A stretch of 64,000 nucleotides of DNA from Gammaproteobacteria bacterium (GTDB taxonomy: Bacteria; Pseudomonadota; Gammaproteobacteria; Steroidobacterales; XN24), in contig CP070833.1 in assembly GCA_020341735.1 (NCBI GenBank), forward strand, positions 2,543,029 to 2,607,028, given 5' to 3'. Of this stretch, positions 46,358 to 58,233 are shown piece by piece (positions within the stretch are counted from its first letter, which is position 1; each line of letters begins with the position of its first letter). Under the pieces are notes generated by a model. That model was given only the letters and a program-made list of their open reading frames with translations. It was not told where the DNA came from and ran no database searches. Position numbers and translations under genes: made by a program.

Positions 46358-47455
46358 ATGACCAGGAACCACATCAGATGGACGGCCGGGATCGGCTGGC
46401 TCTTACTGGCGGCCTTCTTATTGCTCGCCGGCAGGGCGCATGCGCAGGAATCCGGCGCGAGCAAAGAGGAAATCGCTGCGCGCGAGGAAGACGCTCGTGC
46501 CCGTGCGGAGGAGAGAGTGGCGCGGCAGGAAGAAGTGGAAGCGCGGCTCGAGGAGGCCCAGGGCAGGCTTGAGGAAGCCGCCCGCGAGGTCGCCGAGCTC
46601 TCCGCCAAGCTGAGCGAGGAGGGCCTCTATCTGGCAATCCGCGGCCTGAAGTCTGTTACCCCGAGGCCGATGCTGGGGGTCAATATCGGATCGAGCTCCC
46701 CGGAAGAACCGGGCGTCCCCATTCTCGGCGTCACTCCTGGCGGACCTGCCGATCATGCAGGTCTGCGGGCCGGCGACGTGATTGTGGGCATCGACGGCGA
46801 AGAGTTGGTCGCTGGCGATGGCGTGAAACGGCTGTCAGCCTACATGGAAGGCGTTGCCGAGGATCAGGCGGTCGAGGTCCGTTATCGTCGCGACCAGGCG
46901 GAGAACTCGGTCACGGTAGTGCCCGAGCTGATGGGCCCGATGAGCTTCGTCATCGGCGTTCCCGATGCCGACTGGGAGATCGATCTGGAAGGGCTGGAAG
47001 AACTCGAGGAACTGGCGGAGCTGGAACGTTTGCGTGAGTTTGGATCGGGCCACGGACCATCATTTCATTTCAGAACGAATTTTCCGGAACGCTGGGGCGA
47101 TCTCGAATTGATCACCCTGACGCCCGAGCTGGGCGAATACTTTGACGCGGACAAGGGGCTCCTCGTCGTCCGTGCGCCGGATGACGATCAGTTGGGGCTC
47201 GAAGACGGTGATGTGATCCTGTCGATCGACGGCCGTGAGCCTTCCAGTCCGCGACACGCGATGCGGATTCTGAGGTCGTACGAGCCTGGCGAATCGATCA
47301 CCCTTACCATCGTCCGCAAGAAGAAGCGACAGGATCTCGAGCTCCTGATGCCAGGGGTAAAGGTCGGTGAATCCTGGTCTTGGCCGGCCCCACCGAAAGC
47401 CTATCCAGTGACGACCCCGCGGGCGCCGGTTCCGGTCATACCGGTCGATGCCTGA
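46358..47455 (+). CDS. Periplasmic PDZ-domain protein
   Basis: About 365 residues from the ATG at 46358, preceded by GGAGG; the frame extends to 46229 but has no signal peptide there. The signal peptide ends near AHAQES; an Arg/Glu-rich coiled coil follows (about 35-92). PDZ1 has VTPGGPADHAGLRAGDVI, and PDZ2 lies near the C-terminus (LGLEDGDVILSIDGREP). There is no protease domain. Placed after the sigma/anti-sigma pair, it could sense misfolded envelope protein or guard the anti-sigma from proteolysis; this is inference. Confidence 0.85.
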   Translation: MTRNHIRWTAGIGWLLLAAFLLLAGRAHAQESGASKEEIAAREEDARARAEERVARQEEVEARLEEAQGRLEEAAREVAELSAKLSEEGLYLAIRGLKSVTPRPMLGVNIGSSSPEEPGVPILGVTPGGPADHAGLRAGDVIVGIDGEELVAGDGVKRLSAYMEGVAEDQAVEVRYRRDQAENSVTVVPELMGPMSFVIGVPDADWEIDLEGLEELEELAELERLREFGSGHGPSFHFRTNFPERWGDLELITLTPELGEYFDADKGLLVVRAPDDDQLGLEDGDVILSIDGREPSSPRHAMRILRSYEPGESITLTIVRKKKRQDLELLMPGVKVGESWSWPAPPKAYPVTTPRAPVPVIPVDA

Positions 47456-47463
47456 CTAAGCCC

Positions 47464-47491
47464 GGGGGCGAAGCTGCTAAGATTCGCCCCC
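47464..47491 (+). promoter_or_regulatory. Hairpin abutting the queA start codon
   Basis: A perfect 9-bp stem (GGGGGCGAA / TTCGCCCCC) with a 10-base loop ends one base before the queA ATG, which has no Shine-Dalgarno sequence. TAAGAT in the loop/right arm resembles a -10 box, so a leaderless queA mRNA is one option; the hairpin blocking ribosome entry on read-through transcripts is another. Confidence 0.5.
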
Positions 47492-47492
47492 C

Positions 47493-49633
<2,141 letters not shown>

Positions 49634-49825
49634 GCGGCACGGTAAGCCCGCCGCCATGCCGGCACGGGTGCCCGAGAAGACCCGCAGTCCCGAATGTGTC
49701 GGGTGGAGTGCCGGCCATAGCCGGTCCGCCGTATCCCCCGGCGTAGGTTTGACCGCGCGATTCAGGCATAATGTCCCGCTGGTTTCGGTGCCGCGCCCGG
49801 TCGCGGCTCACGTGAGGAAGTGACC

Positions 49826-50155
49826 ATGGATTTCTTTATCTCCAGCGCCTGGGCCCAGGCGGCGCCCGCCCAGCAGCCCGACGCGCTGACCAGTTTCATA
49901 CCGCTGATCATCATTTTCGTGGTGTTCTATTTCCTGCTCATCCGGCCGCAGACTAAACGGGCCAAGGAGCATCGGAAGATGGTTTCCGAGCTCAAGGTGG
50001 GCGATGAGGTGGTTACCAGCGGCGGCGTGCTGGGCAAGATCAGCGAGGCAGGTGATCAGTTCCTGGAGGTGGAGATTGCCACCGGCGTGACCGTAAAGGT
50101 CCAGCGCAGCACCGTATCCATGGTGATGCCGAAGGGTACCTACAAGAGCGCCTGA
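49826..50155 (+). CDS. yajC: Preprotein translocase subunit YajC
   Basis: A 109-residue YajC. One N-terminal TM (SFIPLIIIFVVFYFLLI) is followed by RPQTKRAKEHRKM and the cytoplasmic GDEVVTSGGVLGKI. It binds SecDF and the holotranslocon. The frame starts with GTG at 49820, but the ATG at 49826 follows GAGGAAG at the right spacing and is preferred. The 190 bp before it contain GC-rich inverted repeats and a -10-like CATAAT (49767-49772), possibly a secDF promoter. Confidence 0.95.
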   Translation: MDFFISSAWAQAAPAQQPDALTSFIPLIIIFVVFYFLLIRPQTKRAKEHRKMVSELKVGDEVVTSGGVLGKISEAGDQFLEVEIATGVTVKVQRSTVSMVMPKGTYKSA

Positions 50156-50172
50156 TCCAGGAGTCTTCTATC

Positions 50173-52029
50173 GTGACCGTCCTGAACCGATATCCCACGT
50201 GGAAGAACGTGCTCGTAGCAGTGGTCGTACTGTTTGGTCTGTTTTTCGCGTTGCCCAACATTTTCGGTGACGATCCCGCCGTGCAGATCTCGCTGGAAAC
50301 GACAGCGCCGTTGGACGACGCTGCCGTCAAACGGGTAGAGGGCGTCCTTCTTCAGGCAAATATTCTGCATGAGCCGGCTTACCTCGACGAGGGGCGGGTC
50401 ATGGTGCGTTTTGCCAATGTGGAAGGACAGTTGCGGGCTGTCGACCTGCTGCGCGAGGACCTCGGGCCGAGCCACGTTGTCGCACTGACGCTGGCGCCAC
50501 GGACGCCAGGCTGGCTCCGCGACCTGGGGCTTGAGCCCATGAGTCTCGGGCTCGATCTCCGTGGCGGAGTCTATTTCCTCTACGAAGTCGACATGGAAGC
50601 CGCCATTGGCCAGGCCCTTGACCGTTACGAGTCTGATTTCCGGTCCATGCTGCGTGACGAGAGGATTCGCTACACGGCCGTGCGGCGCGATGGCGACAGG
50701 GTGGTGGTCACGCTGCGTACCCAGGAAGACATGCGCGGCGCTGAGGACCTTATCCGCGATGCCGACCCGGACCTGATCGTCAACACGAGCGGAGCTGCCG
50801 ACTCGTGGAACGTTACCGTGCGCATGAGCGACGACCAGGTACGCCAGCGACAGGATTTTGCTATCCAGCAGAACACCGTGACGCTGCGCAATCGGGTCAA
50901 CGAACTGGGCGTAGCAGAGCCGGTGGTGCAGCGGCAGGGGGTGGACCGCATCGTCGTCCAGCTGCCCGGAGTGCAGGATCCCGCGCAGGCGGAACGAGTT
51001 CTCGGCGCGACGGCGACCCTGGAGTTCCGTCTGGTGGACGAGAACAACAACCCAATCGAAGCCGAGCGCCGCGGTCGGGCGCCGCTGGGTTCCAAGCTCT
51101 ACAAGCGACGTGACGGGTCGCCGGTCCTGTTGAAGCGGGATGTCATCGTCACTGGCGACCAGTTAACCGACGCGGCTGCCGGGTTTTCCGAGGGCCAGCC
51201 AGCGGTCTTCGTCGATCTGGACGCCAAGGGTGCCCGCAAGATGGGCGAGACCACCCGCCAGAACCTGAACAAGGGTATGGCCGTCGTCTTTATTGAGCAG
51301 AAGCGCGATACGGTGGAGCGGGCCGGTGAGATGGTCAGCGTCACCCGGATCGAGGAAGAGGTTATCAGCGTGGCCACGATACGTGGCGTCTTCAGCTCCA
51401 GTTTCATGATCACCGGGCTTGACCCGGTCGAGGCACGCGACCTGGCGCTTCTGCTGAGGGCGGGATCTCTCGCCGCGCCGATCTACAAAGTCGAGGAACG
51501 TACGATTGGTCCCAGCCTCGGCCAGGACAATATCGACAAGGGGATGCGGGCCGTTGTCATCGGTTTCGTCATGGTCGTACTGTTCATGGGCATTTACTAC
51601 CGAGTATTCGGGCTGGTGGCTGACCTTGCCCTGCTGACCAACCTGGTGTTGATCGTTGCACTGCTGTCGATGCTGCAGGCCAGCCTCACGCTGCCCGGCA
51701 TCGCGGGTATCGTGCTGACCACGGGCATGGCTGTCGACGCGAATGTGCTGATCTTCGAGCGCATCAGGGAAGAGCTGAAGAATGGCAACTCACCCCAGGC
51801 CAGTATCCAGGCCGGTTATGAGAAAGCGTTCTCTTCCATCGCGGATGCCAATATCACCACGCTCATTGCGGCTATCGTGCTGTTCACATTCGGTACCGGC
51901 CCGATCCGCGGATTCGCGGTGACTCTGTCGTTGGGCATCATCACTTCCATGTTCACGGCCATCGTCGGAACGCGCGCGGTGATCAACTTGATCTACGGCG
52001 GCCGCCGGGTCCAGAAGCTGGCCGTCTGA
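50173..52029 (+). CDS. secD: Protein translocase subunit SecD
   Basis: A 618-residue SecD. The N-terminal TM is followed by SLGLDLRGGVYFL, a periplasmic P1 domain, and six TM helices with ILTTGMAVDANVLIFERIRE. It uses the proton gradient to pull exported proteins through on the periplasmic side. The start is GTG at 50173, 17 bp after yajC. secF follows by 10 bp. Confidence 0.97.
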   Translation: MTVLNRYPTWKNVLVAVVVLFGLFFALPNIFGDDPAVQISLETTAPLDDAAVKRVEGVLLQANILHEPAYLDEGRVMVRFANVEGQLRAVDLLREDLGPSHVVALTLAPRTPGWLRDLGLEPMSLGLDLRGGVYFLYEVDMEAAIGQALDRYESDFRSMLRDERIRYTAVRRDGDRVVVTLRTQEDMRGAEDLIRDADPDLIVNTSGAADSWNVTVRMSDDQVRQRQDFAIQQNTVTLRNRVNELGVAEPVVQRQGVDRIVVQLPGVQDPAQAERVLGATATLEFRLVDENNNPIEAERRGRAPLGSKLYKRRDGSPVLLKRDVIVTGDQLTDAAAGFSEGQPAVFVDLDAKGARKMGETTRQNLNKGMAVVFIEQKRDTVERAGEMVSVTRIEEEVISVATIRGVFSSSFMITGLDPVEARDLALLLRAGSLAAPIYKVEERTIGPSLGQDNIDKGMRAVVIGFVMVVLFMGIYYRVFGLVADLALLTNLVLIVALLSMLQASLTLPGIAGIVLTTGMAVDANVLIFERIREELKNGNSPQASIQAGYEKAFSSIADANITTLIAAIVLFTFGTGPIRGFAVTLSLGIITSMFTAIVGTRAVINLIYGGRRVQKLAV

Positions 52030-52039
52030 GGAGCGCGTC

Positions 52040-52975
52040 ATGGAATTTCTCAGCAAGACAACGCACATCAATTTCCTCGGGAAGCGCAAGATCGCCGCGA
52101 TCATTTCGGCTGCAGTCTTACTGATCAGTTTGGCCTCGATGGCCATCCGTGGACTGAACTTCGGAATCGAGTTCACCGGCGGCGTCGTCATCGAAGTCGG
52201 ATTTCCCGAGGCGCCCGATCTGACTGTCATACGCGATGGCTTGGCGACTACCGGATACCCTCAGGCCATCGTCCAGAATTTCGGTAGTTCCCGCGATGTC
52301 GTGATCCAGATGGAAGCCCGGCAGGACCGGGCTGGCAGCAAGGTTCGGGACGAAGTCATGGGCGTACTCCAGGGCCTCGACCCGGACTTCACCCTGCGGC
52401 GAGTGGAATTTGTCGGCCCGCAGGTCGGCGAGGAACTGGCTGAGGCGGGCGGGCTGGCGACATTGTTTGCCCTGTTGATGATCCTGGCCTACGTCGCGTT
52501 CCGGTTCCAGTGGAAATTCGCGGTGGGCTCGGTGACGGCGCTGGTCCACGATGTGATCATTACGCTGGGGTTTTTCTCGCTGACCCAGCTGGCATTCGAT
52601 CTGTCTGTACTGGCCGCTATCCTGGCGGTGATCGGTTATTCACTCAACGACACGATCGTCGTATTCGACCGGATCCGCGAGAACCTGCTGCGCATTCGCA
52701 AGCAGTCGACAGTCGACGTCATGAACCTGTCGATCAATCAGATGCTCGCCCGAACGCTGACCACCTCGGGAACGACCTTGCTCGTTTTGATCGCGCTCTT
52801 CACCTTCGGCGGTGAAGCAATCTATGGTTTCTCCGTCGCGCTGATCGTCGGCGTCATCGTGGGCACCTATTCGTCGATCTACATCGCGAGCCCCACGGCC
52901 CTGGCACTGGATGTAAGTGCTACTGATTTGATGCCGCCCCAGAAGGACGACTCTGAGGTCGATGCTCTGCCCTGA
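52040..52975 (+). CDS. secF: Protein translocase subunit SecF
   Basis: A 311-residue SecF. An N-terminal TM (KIAAIISAAVLLISLASM) is followed by GLNFGIEFTGGVVIEV, and later VIGYSLNDTIVVFDRIREN in TM4. It partners SecD. A GAGGAGCG site precedes the ATG. Its end is 6 bp from the convergent suhB, with no terminator seen. Confidence 0.97.
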   Translation: MEFLSKTTHINFLGKRKIAAIISAAVLLISLASMAIRGLNFGIEFTGGVVIEVGFPEAPDLTVIRDGLATTGYPQAIVQNFGSSRDVVIQMEARQDRAGSKVRDEVMGVLQGLDPDFTLRRVEFVGPQVGEELAEAGGLATLFALLMILAYVAFRFQWKFAVGSVTALVHDVIITLGFFSLTQLAFDLSVLAAILAVIGYSLNDTIVVFDRIRENLLRIRKQSTVDVMNLSINQMLARTLTTSGTTLLVLIALFTFGGEAIYGFSVALIVGVIVGTYSSIYIASPTALALDVSATDLMPPQKDDSEVDALP

Positions 52976-52981
52976 CCGGTC

Positions 52982-53779
52982 TCAGGCCGGCTCAGTCGGC
53001 AGCAGGGGACTCAGGAGAGCAGACAACGCATCGTGGATGCGGGCGTTGCCGGTGAGAATCTGTCCGCACCGGAGATAGTCATCCGCTCCCGAGAGACTGG
53101 TGACGATTCCGCCGGCTTCCTGGATCAGCAGACTGCCGGCCGCCATGTCCCACGGCTGCAGTCCGAGTTCCCAGAATCCGTCAAGGCGTCCGGCTGCCAC
53201 GGACGCCAGATCGAGGCTGGCAGCGCCTGGACGCCGGACACCGGCGGTACTTGCTATCACAGCCTTCAGCATCGGCATGTACGTGTCCAGCCAGGTCTCC
53301 TTGCCGCGGAACGGGAATCCGGTGCCGATTAACGCGGAATCGAGATTGCGCTGGCCACTGACGCGAATCCGCCGCCCGTCAAGCTGGGCACCCACGCCAC
53401 GACTCGCCGTGAACAATTCCTGGCGCATCGGGTCGTAGACGACAGCGTGTTCCAGTCGGTCACGGTACGCGACAGCGATGGACACGGCGAAGACAGGGAA
53501 TCCGTGCAGGTAATTGGTCGTTCCGTCCAGCGGATCGATAATCCAGACGAATTCCGAGCTCCCCTCGCTGCCACGCTCCTCGGCGAGAAACGCGTGCTCG
53601 GGATAGCTTCTCCGGATCGTCTCGATAATATCGGCCTCCGCCTGGCGATCGACTTCACTGACGAAGTCATTGCGACCCTTGGTGCTCACCTTGATGCTAT
53701 CGAGGCGATTGATGTTCCGGATGATGATGTCGCCGGCGCGCCTGGCGGCGCGGATGCCGATGTTCAATAAAGGGTGCAT
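52982..53779 (-). CDS. suhB: Inositol monophosphatase family protein SuhB
   Basis: About 265 residues. The metal-binding motif WIIDPLDGTTNYLHGFP and the C-terminal WDMAAGSLLIQEAGG are complete. In E. coli SuhB hydrolyses inositol-1-phosphate and also helps rRNA antitermination with NusA/NusG. The frame runs to 54010 but the ATG at 53779 (MHPLLNIGIRAAR) gives the family N-terminus. It is divergent from trmJ across 71 bp, as in E. coli. Confidence 0.96.
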   Translation of the reverse strand: MHPLLNIGIRAARRAGDIIIRNINRLDSIKVSTKGRNDFVSEVDRQAEADIIETIRRSYPEHAFLAEERGSEGSSEFVWIIDPLDGTTNYLHGFPVFAVSIAVAYRDRLEHAVVYDPMRQELFTASRGVGAQLDGRRIRVSGQRNLDSALIGTGFPFRGKETWLDTYMPMLKAVIASTAGVRRPGAASLDLASVAAGRLDGFWELGLQPWDMAAGSLLIQEAGGIVTSLSGADDYLRCGQILTGNARIHDALSALLSPLLPTEPA

Positions 53780-53850
53780 GATGTCTCGAGGTGCCCGGAA
53801 AGGATTCCGAGGCGCTTCTGCCTCTGTCGCGGGCAGGTAGAATAGCAAAG

Positions 53851-54636
53851 ATGCAGTCGCGAGTTGATGAGTCTTGGGTTGACGACGCCCTGCCGGTGCG
53901 CATCGTGCTGGTCGAGACCTCCCATCCCGGCAACGTGGGAGCGACGGCTCGCGCCATGAAGAACATGGCACTGGATCGGCTCTGGCTGGTAAGCCCGGCG
54001 TCGTTTCCAAGCGCCGAAGCCAGCGCCCGCGCCTCGGGCGCGGCGGATCTGCTGCACTCCGCCAAGGTCTGCACTACGCTGGCCGAAGCTCTGGAAGGTT
54101 GTGGATTCGTGGTTGGCGCCAGCGCCCGGCAACGCTCTCTGGCCTGGCCGACCCGGACGCCGCGGGAATGTGCGGGTAAAATTGTGGAGGAAGCCGCCTC
54201 GGGAGAAGTGGCTGTCGTCTTCGGGCGCGAGAATTCTGGTCTGAGGAACGACGAGTTGCAGCGCTGCCATGCGCACGTGCAGATCCCGACCAATCCGGGA
54301 TACAGTTCTCTGAACCTGGCGATGGCGGTCCAGGTGATCGCCTACGAAATCATGATGGCGCGTGCCGGTTCCAGTGTCCCCACGCGATGCCGGGAGACGC
54401 CTCTGGCGACGGCTGAAGATATAGAGCTGTTCTTCCAGCACCTGGAGCGTGTGCTGGTTGGAGTTCAGTTCCTGGATCCGTCCAACCCAAGGCACCTGAT
54501 GATGAGACTCAGGAGGATGTTTGCCCGGGCAGAACTGGATCGAAATGAGGTCGCGATCCTGAGAGGAATACTGGCGGCGCTTGTGCCCGGCTCGGGGAAG
54601 CAGCCCCGGAACAATGCAAAGGAAGAGTCGCAATGA
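53851..54636 (+). CDS. trmJ: tRNA (cytidine/uridine-2'-O-)-methyltransferase TrmJ
   Basis: About 261 residues, SPOUT superfamily. Motifs are the N-terminal [33 protein letters not shown], and [17 protein letters not shown] (trefoil knot). It methylates the ribose of position 32 in tRNA. The C-terminal tail after about residue 165 is family-typical. ATG at 53851 is preferred over an upstream in-frame start at 53791. The stop overlaps iscS by 4 bp. Confidence 0.95.
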   Translation: MQSRVDESWVDDALPVRIVLVETSHPGNVGATARAMKNMALDRLWLVSPASFPSAEASARASGAADLLHSAKVCTTLAEALEGCGFVVGASARQRSLAWPTRTPRECAGKIVEEAASGEVAVVFGRENSGLRNDELQRCHAHVQIPTNPGYSSLNLAMAVQVIAYEIMMARAGSSVPTRCRETPLATAEDIELFFQHLERVLVGVQFLDPSNPRHLMMRLRRMFARAELDRNEVAILRGILAALVPGSGKQPRNNAKEESQ

Positions 54637-55832
54637 TCTGTTCCAAGGACATCATCTACATGGACTATGCGGCCACGACGCCCGTCGACGACCGCGTGGC
54701 TCGATTGATGTGTGAGTGCATGACACGTGAGGGCGTCTTCGCCAACCCGGCGTCGCGATCACATCAGTTGGGTCGTGATGCTCAGGGCCGTGTCGAGATG
54801 GCGCGGCACGAGATCGCCAGCCTGCTGGGTGCATCACAGACGGAGATCATCTGGACGTCCGGTGCTACCGAGTCTGACAACCTGGCGCTAAAAGGGGTGG
54901 CGCATTCCCTTCAGGATCAGGGCCGGCACCTGATCACCAGCAAGACCGAGCACAAGGCCGTGCTAGACACTGCGCGACAGCTTGAACGAGAGGGGTTCGA
55001 TGTGAGCTTCCTGATTCCGGCCGATCAGGGTCGCGTGACTGCAGAACAGGTGGCCGCCGAATTGCGTGACGACACCATTCTCGTATCGATAATGCATGCT
55101 AACAATGAAACTGGCGTCGTCAGTGACATCGCTTCAATCGGCAAACTCTGTCGGGAGCGCGGAATCCTGTTCCATGTCGACGCCGCGCAAAGCGCCGGCA
55201 AGCTGCCAATCGACGTAGAGGAAATGTGCGTGGATCTCTTGTCAGTTTCGGGTCACAAAATCTATGGCCCCAAGGGGATCGGCGCGCTCTACGTGCGCAG
55301 CTGTCCCGCAACGAGGCTGGAACCTCTTATCCATGGCGGTGGTCATGAAAGGGGGATGCGCTCGGGTACGCTGCCTACCCACCAGATTGTCGGGATGGGC
55401 GAGGCCTTCAGACTGGCTCGCCACCAGATGGAGCCAGAGACGCACAAGTTGACCGGTCTGCGGGACCGTTTTTGGGCAGGAATAAGCAAACTGGGTGGTG
55501 TATTGCTGAACGGTCACCGTGATGCCCGGATCCCCGGGATCCTGAATGTAAGCATCGAAGGGGTAGAGGGAGAGAGTCTGCTGTTCGCGTTGCGGGAACT
55601 CGCCGTGTCGAGCGGTTCGGCGTGCACGTCCGCCAGCCGGGAGGCGAGCTACGTGCTGAGAGCCTTGGGAAGGAGCGATCAACTGGCGCAGAGCTCTATC
55701 CGGTTCAGTATCGGGCGCTATACGACTGAGGATGAAATTGATCGGGCAGTGGCCATCGTGGCGGAGCAGGTGCATCGACTCAGGGGTCTGGCACCGAAAA
55801 CGCCAGTGACCAGCGATCGAGAAGCCGGATGA
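54633..55832 (+). CDS. iscS: Cysteine desulfurase IscS
   Basis: A 399-residue PLP enzyme. It has [17 protein letters not shown] (His107), the PLP lysine Lys209 in [10 protein letters not shown], and the mobile catalytic Cys331 in [10 protein letters not shown]. Supplies sulfur from cysteine for Fe-S clusters and tRNA thiolation. In most gammaproteobacteria iscR lies between trmJ and iscS; here none is present. Downstream are only a degenerate IscU and IscA, without hscB, hscA or fdx. Confidence 0.95.
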   Translation: MICSKDIIYMDYAATTPVDDRVARLMCECMTREGVFANPASRSHQLGRDAQGRVEMARHEIASLLGASQTEIIWTSGATESDNLALKGVAHSLQDQGRHLITSKTEHKAVLDTARQLEREGFDVSFLIPADQGRVTAEQVAAELRDDTILVSIMHANNETGVVSDIASIGKLCRERGILFHVDAAQSAGKLPIDVEEMCVDLLSVSGHKIYGPKGIGALYVRSCPATRLEPLIHGGGHERGMRSGTLPTHQIVGMGEAFRLARHQMEPETHKLTGLRDRFWAGISKLGGVLLNGHRDARIPGILNVSIEGVEGESLLFALRELAVSSGSACTSASREASYVLRALGRSDQLAQSSIRFSIGRYTTEDEIDRAVAIVAEQVHRLRGLAPKTPVTSDREAG

Positions 55833-55846
55833 GGGGAGAGTGGGAG

Positions 55847-56227
55847 ATGGATTCACTGGATTACAGTCAGCAGGTCAGGGATCGATTCGAAAGGCCTGCC
55901 AATGCCGGTCGGCTGCTTGGGCCAGTCATCAGTGGGGCCGCCGGGGAAGAGGGCCTGGGCACCCGGGTCGAGTTCGACTTCCGGCTGCGTTCCGGTACCG
56001 TGGAGGAGTCCGCGTTCCGGGTCTATGGATGCCCTCACGCGATTGCGGCGGCGTCCTGGGTGGCTGAGAACGCGCGTGACAGGCGACTGGACGACACCAG
56101 CTGGATGGATCCTCTGAGACTTGCAGCGCTGCTCGAGGTGCCGGAACATAAGCTGGGTGTGCTGCTGGTGGTCCAGGATGCGCTGGAAGCCGCAGCCGCC
56201 AAATTCGACCAATCGGAGGACAGATAA
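55847..56227 (+). CDS. Degenerate IscU/NifU-like scaffold homologue
   Basis: About 126 residues aligning with IscU over the full length: DYSQQVRDRFERPANAG, then FRVYGCPHAIAAASWVAEN, and a C-terminal VVQDALEAAAA helix. IscU needs three cysteines plus an aspartate/histidine. Only one remains, Cys62 in YGCPHA (E. coli Cys63). The PACGD site reads LGTRV, and the HC site reads KLGV. It probably cannot hold a cluster alone and may bind IscS as a regulator or chaperone. ATG 55847 follows GGGGAGA; an in-frame ATG at 55829 overlapping the iscS stop is possible. Confidence 0.8.
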   Translation: MDSLDYSQQVRDRFERPANAGRLLGPVISGAAGEEGLGTRVEFDFRLRSGTVEESAFRVYGCPHAIAAASWVAENARDRRLDDTSWMDPLRLAALLEVPEHKLGVLLVVQDALEAAAAKFDQSEDR

Positions 56228-56230
56228 GCG

Positions 56231-56554
56231 ATGGCGATCAATTTGACCGAATCAGCTGCGGGTAGGATCCGGGACCACCTGCAGCGACGCGGCAGCGGGC
56301 TCGGTTTGCGACTTGGCGTCAAGAAAACCGGTTGCTCGGGCTTCGCCTATGTTGTCAATTATGCCGACGAGATCAGCGAAGACGACGTGGTCTTCGAAGA
56401 TCGCCAGATAAAGATCGTCGTGGATCGAGACAGCCTTGCGCTCGTCGACGGGACCGAAGTCGATTTCGTCCGCCAGGGCCTGAACGAGGCTTTCAAGTTC
56501 CGCAATCCGAACGTAAAGGGTGAGTGCGGTTGCGGAGAAAGCTTCTCAGTCTAG
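56231..56554 (+). CDS. iscA: A-type iron-sulfur carrier IscA
   Basis: A 107-residue A-type carrier with all three ligand cysteines: Cys35 (TGCSGF) and Cys99/Cys101 in GECGCGES. It delivers clusters or iron to target proteins. It follows the IscU-like gene by 3 bp. ErpA-type proteins share these motifs, so iscA versus erpA naming is by context. Confidence 0.92.
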   Translation: MAINLTESAAGRIRDHLQRRGSGLGLRLGVKKTGCSGFAYVVNYADEISEDDVVFEDRQIKIVVDRDSLALVDGTEVDFVRQGLNEAFKFRNPNVKGECGCGESFSV

Positions 56555-56678
56555 CCCCCCGGCCGTTTGCAGCGGGTCAGGGCCCCATTTAAACTTGATA
56601 GTTTGACTCGTTCCCGCGCGCGAATCCGCGATCGCGGCCTTGGAACGGGCGTTTCCGTGACCGATTGTGGGGTGAAAA

Positions 56679-57110
56679 ATGGCTATCGAGAGGACTCTCT
56701 CTATCATCAAGCCCGACGGTGTTGAAAAGAACATCATCGGCGAGATCTACCGACGCTTCGAGGTTGCCGGGCTGAGTATCATCGCCGCTCGCATGATGCA
56801 CCTCGATCGTCAAAAGGCCGGAGATTTCTATGCTGTCCACCGGGAGCGGCCGTTCTACACGGATCTGATCGAGTATATGACCTCCGGGCCAGTTATCGTG
56901 CAGGTGCTGGAGGGCGAGGACGCGATCGCCCGACATCGGGAGATCATGGGGGCCACGGACCCATCGAAGGCCGATCCGGGTACGATCCGGGCGGACTTCG
57001 CCGAAAGCATCGAACAGAACGTCGTGCATGGTTCGGACGGACCCGAAACCGCGCGGGAGGAAGTGGCTTTCTTCTTCTCCGACGAGCAGATCTGTCCCCG
57101 TACACGCTGA
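56679..57110 (+). CDS. ndk: Nucleoside diphosphate kinase Ndk
   Basis: A 143-residue Ndk, N-terminus [12 protein letters not shown] and phosphorylated His117 in NVVHGSD. It equalises nucleoside triphosphate pools. Length is normal. A GGGGTG site precedes the ATG. Some 125 bp separate it from iscA, containing a short AAACT/AGTTT hairpin, so it may have its own promoter. Confidence 0.97.
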   Translation: MAIERTLSIIKPDGVEKNIIGEIYRRFEVAGLSIIAARMMHLDRQKAGDFYAVHRERPFYTDLIEYMTSGPVIVQVLEGEDAIARHREIMGATDPSKADPGTIRADFAESIEQNVVHGSDGPETAREEVAFFFSDEQICPRTR

Positions 57111-57129
57111 CCTCGCACCTGGAACCCAA

Positions 57130-58233
57130 GTGAGCACAGATCCTGTCAATTTGCTCGGCCTGCCGAGAGCTGAACTCGAGACTTTCTTTGAGAGCCTCGG
57201 CGAGAAGCCCTTCCGTGCCCGCCAGGTCATGAGCTGGATCTATGGCCGAGGGGTGGCCGATTTCGCGCAGATGACCGACTTGTCACGCAAGCTGCGGGAG
57301 CATCTGTCCGAAATCGCCAGGGTCAGTGTGCCGGGCATCGTGACCGAACAGCGTTCCAGGGACGAGACCCGCAAGTGGATGCTGGGCATGGATGGCACCC
57401 AGGGCATAGAGACCGTGTTCATCCCGGAGCCGGCCCGGGGCACGTTGTGCATCTCCAGCCAGGTCGGGTGTGTGCTTGACTGCTCTTTCTGCGCGACGGC
57501 ACAGCAAGGGTTTAACAGGAATCTGAGTACGGCCGAGATTGTCGGCCAGGTGTGGCTGGCGAACCGCGAACTCGGTTATCAGTATGACGGCAACCGGGTC
57601 GTGACGAACGTCGTGCTGATGGGCATGGGCGAACCGCTGGCGAACTACCGGAGCGTGGTGCCGGCGCTCGATCTCCTTGTTGACGATTTCGGGTTCGGCC
57701 TCTCCCGTCGGCGCGTGACCCTGAGCACATCAGGGATCGTGCCGATGATCGACCGGCTCGGTCAGGACTGCAATGTTGCGCTGGCCGTCTCCCTGCATGC
57801 ACCGGAGGACGGGCTCAGGAACGAACTCGTGCCGATCAATCGCCGCTACCCGATCGCGGAACTCATGGATGCGTGCTGGCGCTACGCTTCGGAAGCATAC
57901 GGGCGTTTCATCACGTTCGAGTACGTGATGCTCGACGGGGTCAACGACCAGCCATCTCACGCCCATGCGCTGGCTAAGCTGCTGAAGTATCGTCCCGGCA
58001 AGGTCAACCTGATCCCCTTCAATCCTTTCCCCGGGACGTCGTACGCTCGATCGCCCGTAGCGACGATAGAGAGATTCCGGGAAATATTGCTCAAACAGGG
58101 TATTCGGGCCACCATCCGCAGGACACGCGGAGATGACATCGACGCTGCATGCGGGCAGTTGGCTGGCAGGGTCCGGGACCGCACACGCATCAGGCTGGGC
58201 AAGAAACTTATTCAAGTGGCGGTTAGAACATGA
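57130..58233 (+). CDS. rlmN: Dual-specificity 23S rRNA/tRNA adenine-C2 methyltransferase RlmN
   Basis: About 367 residues. The radical-SAM motif [12 protein letters not shown] (CxxxCxxC) and [10 protein letters not shown] are present. It methylates A2503 of 23S rRNA and A37 of tRNAs, with a C-terminal catalytic cysteine in [10 protein letters not shown]. The frame is open from 57028, inside ndk, but the GTG at 57130 ([12 protein letters not shown]) gives the family N-terminus. The next gene overlaps its end by 4 bp. Confidence 0.95.
   Translation: MSTDPVNLLGLPRAELETFFESLGEKPFRARQVMSWIYGRGVADFAQMTDLSRKLREHLSEIARVSVPGIVTEQRSRDETRKWMLGMDGTQGIETVFIPEPARGTLCISSQVGCVLDCSFCATAQQGFNRNLSTAEIVGQVWLANRELGYQYDGNRVVTNVVLMGMGEPLANYRSVVPALDLLVDDFGFGLSRRRVTLSTSGIVPMIDRLGQDCNVALAVSLHAPEDGLRNELVPINRRYPIAELMDACWRYASEAYGRFITFEYVMLDGVNDQPSHAHALAKLLKYRPGKVNLIPFNPFPGTSYARSPVATIERFREILLKQGIRATIRRTRGDDIDAACGQLAGRVRDRTRIRLGKKLIQVAVRT

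Noticed and set aside
47464-47491. preQ1 riboswitch upstream of queA
   Set aside because: The hairpin lacks the A-rich tail and C-rich loop pairing of preQ1-I, and is too short for preQ1-II or III.
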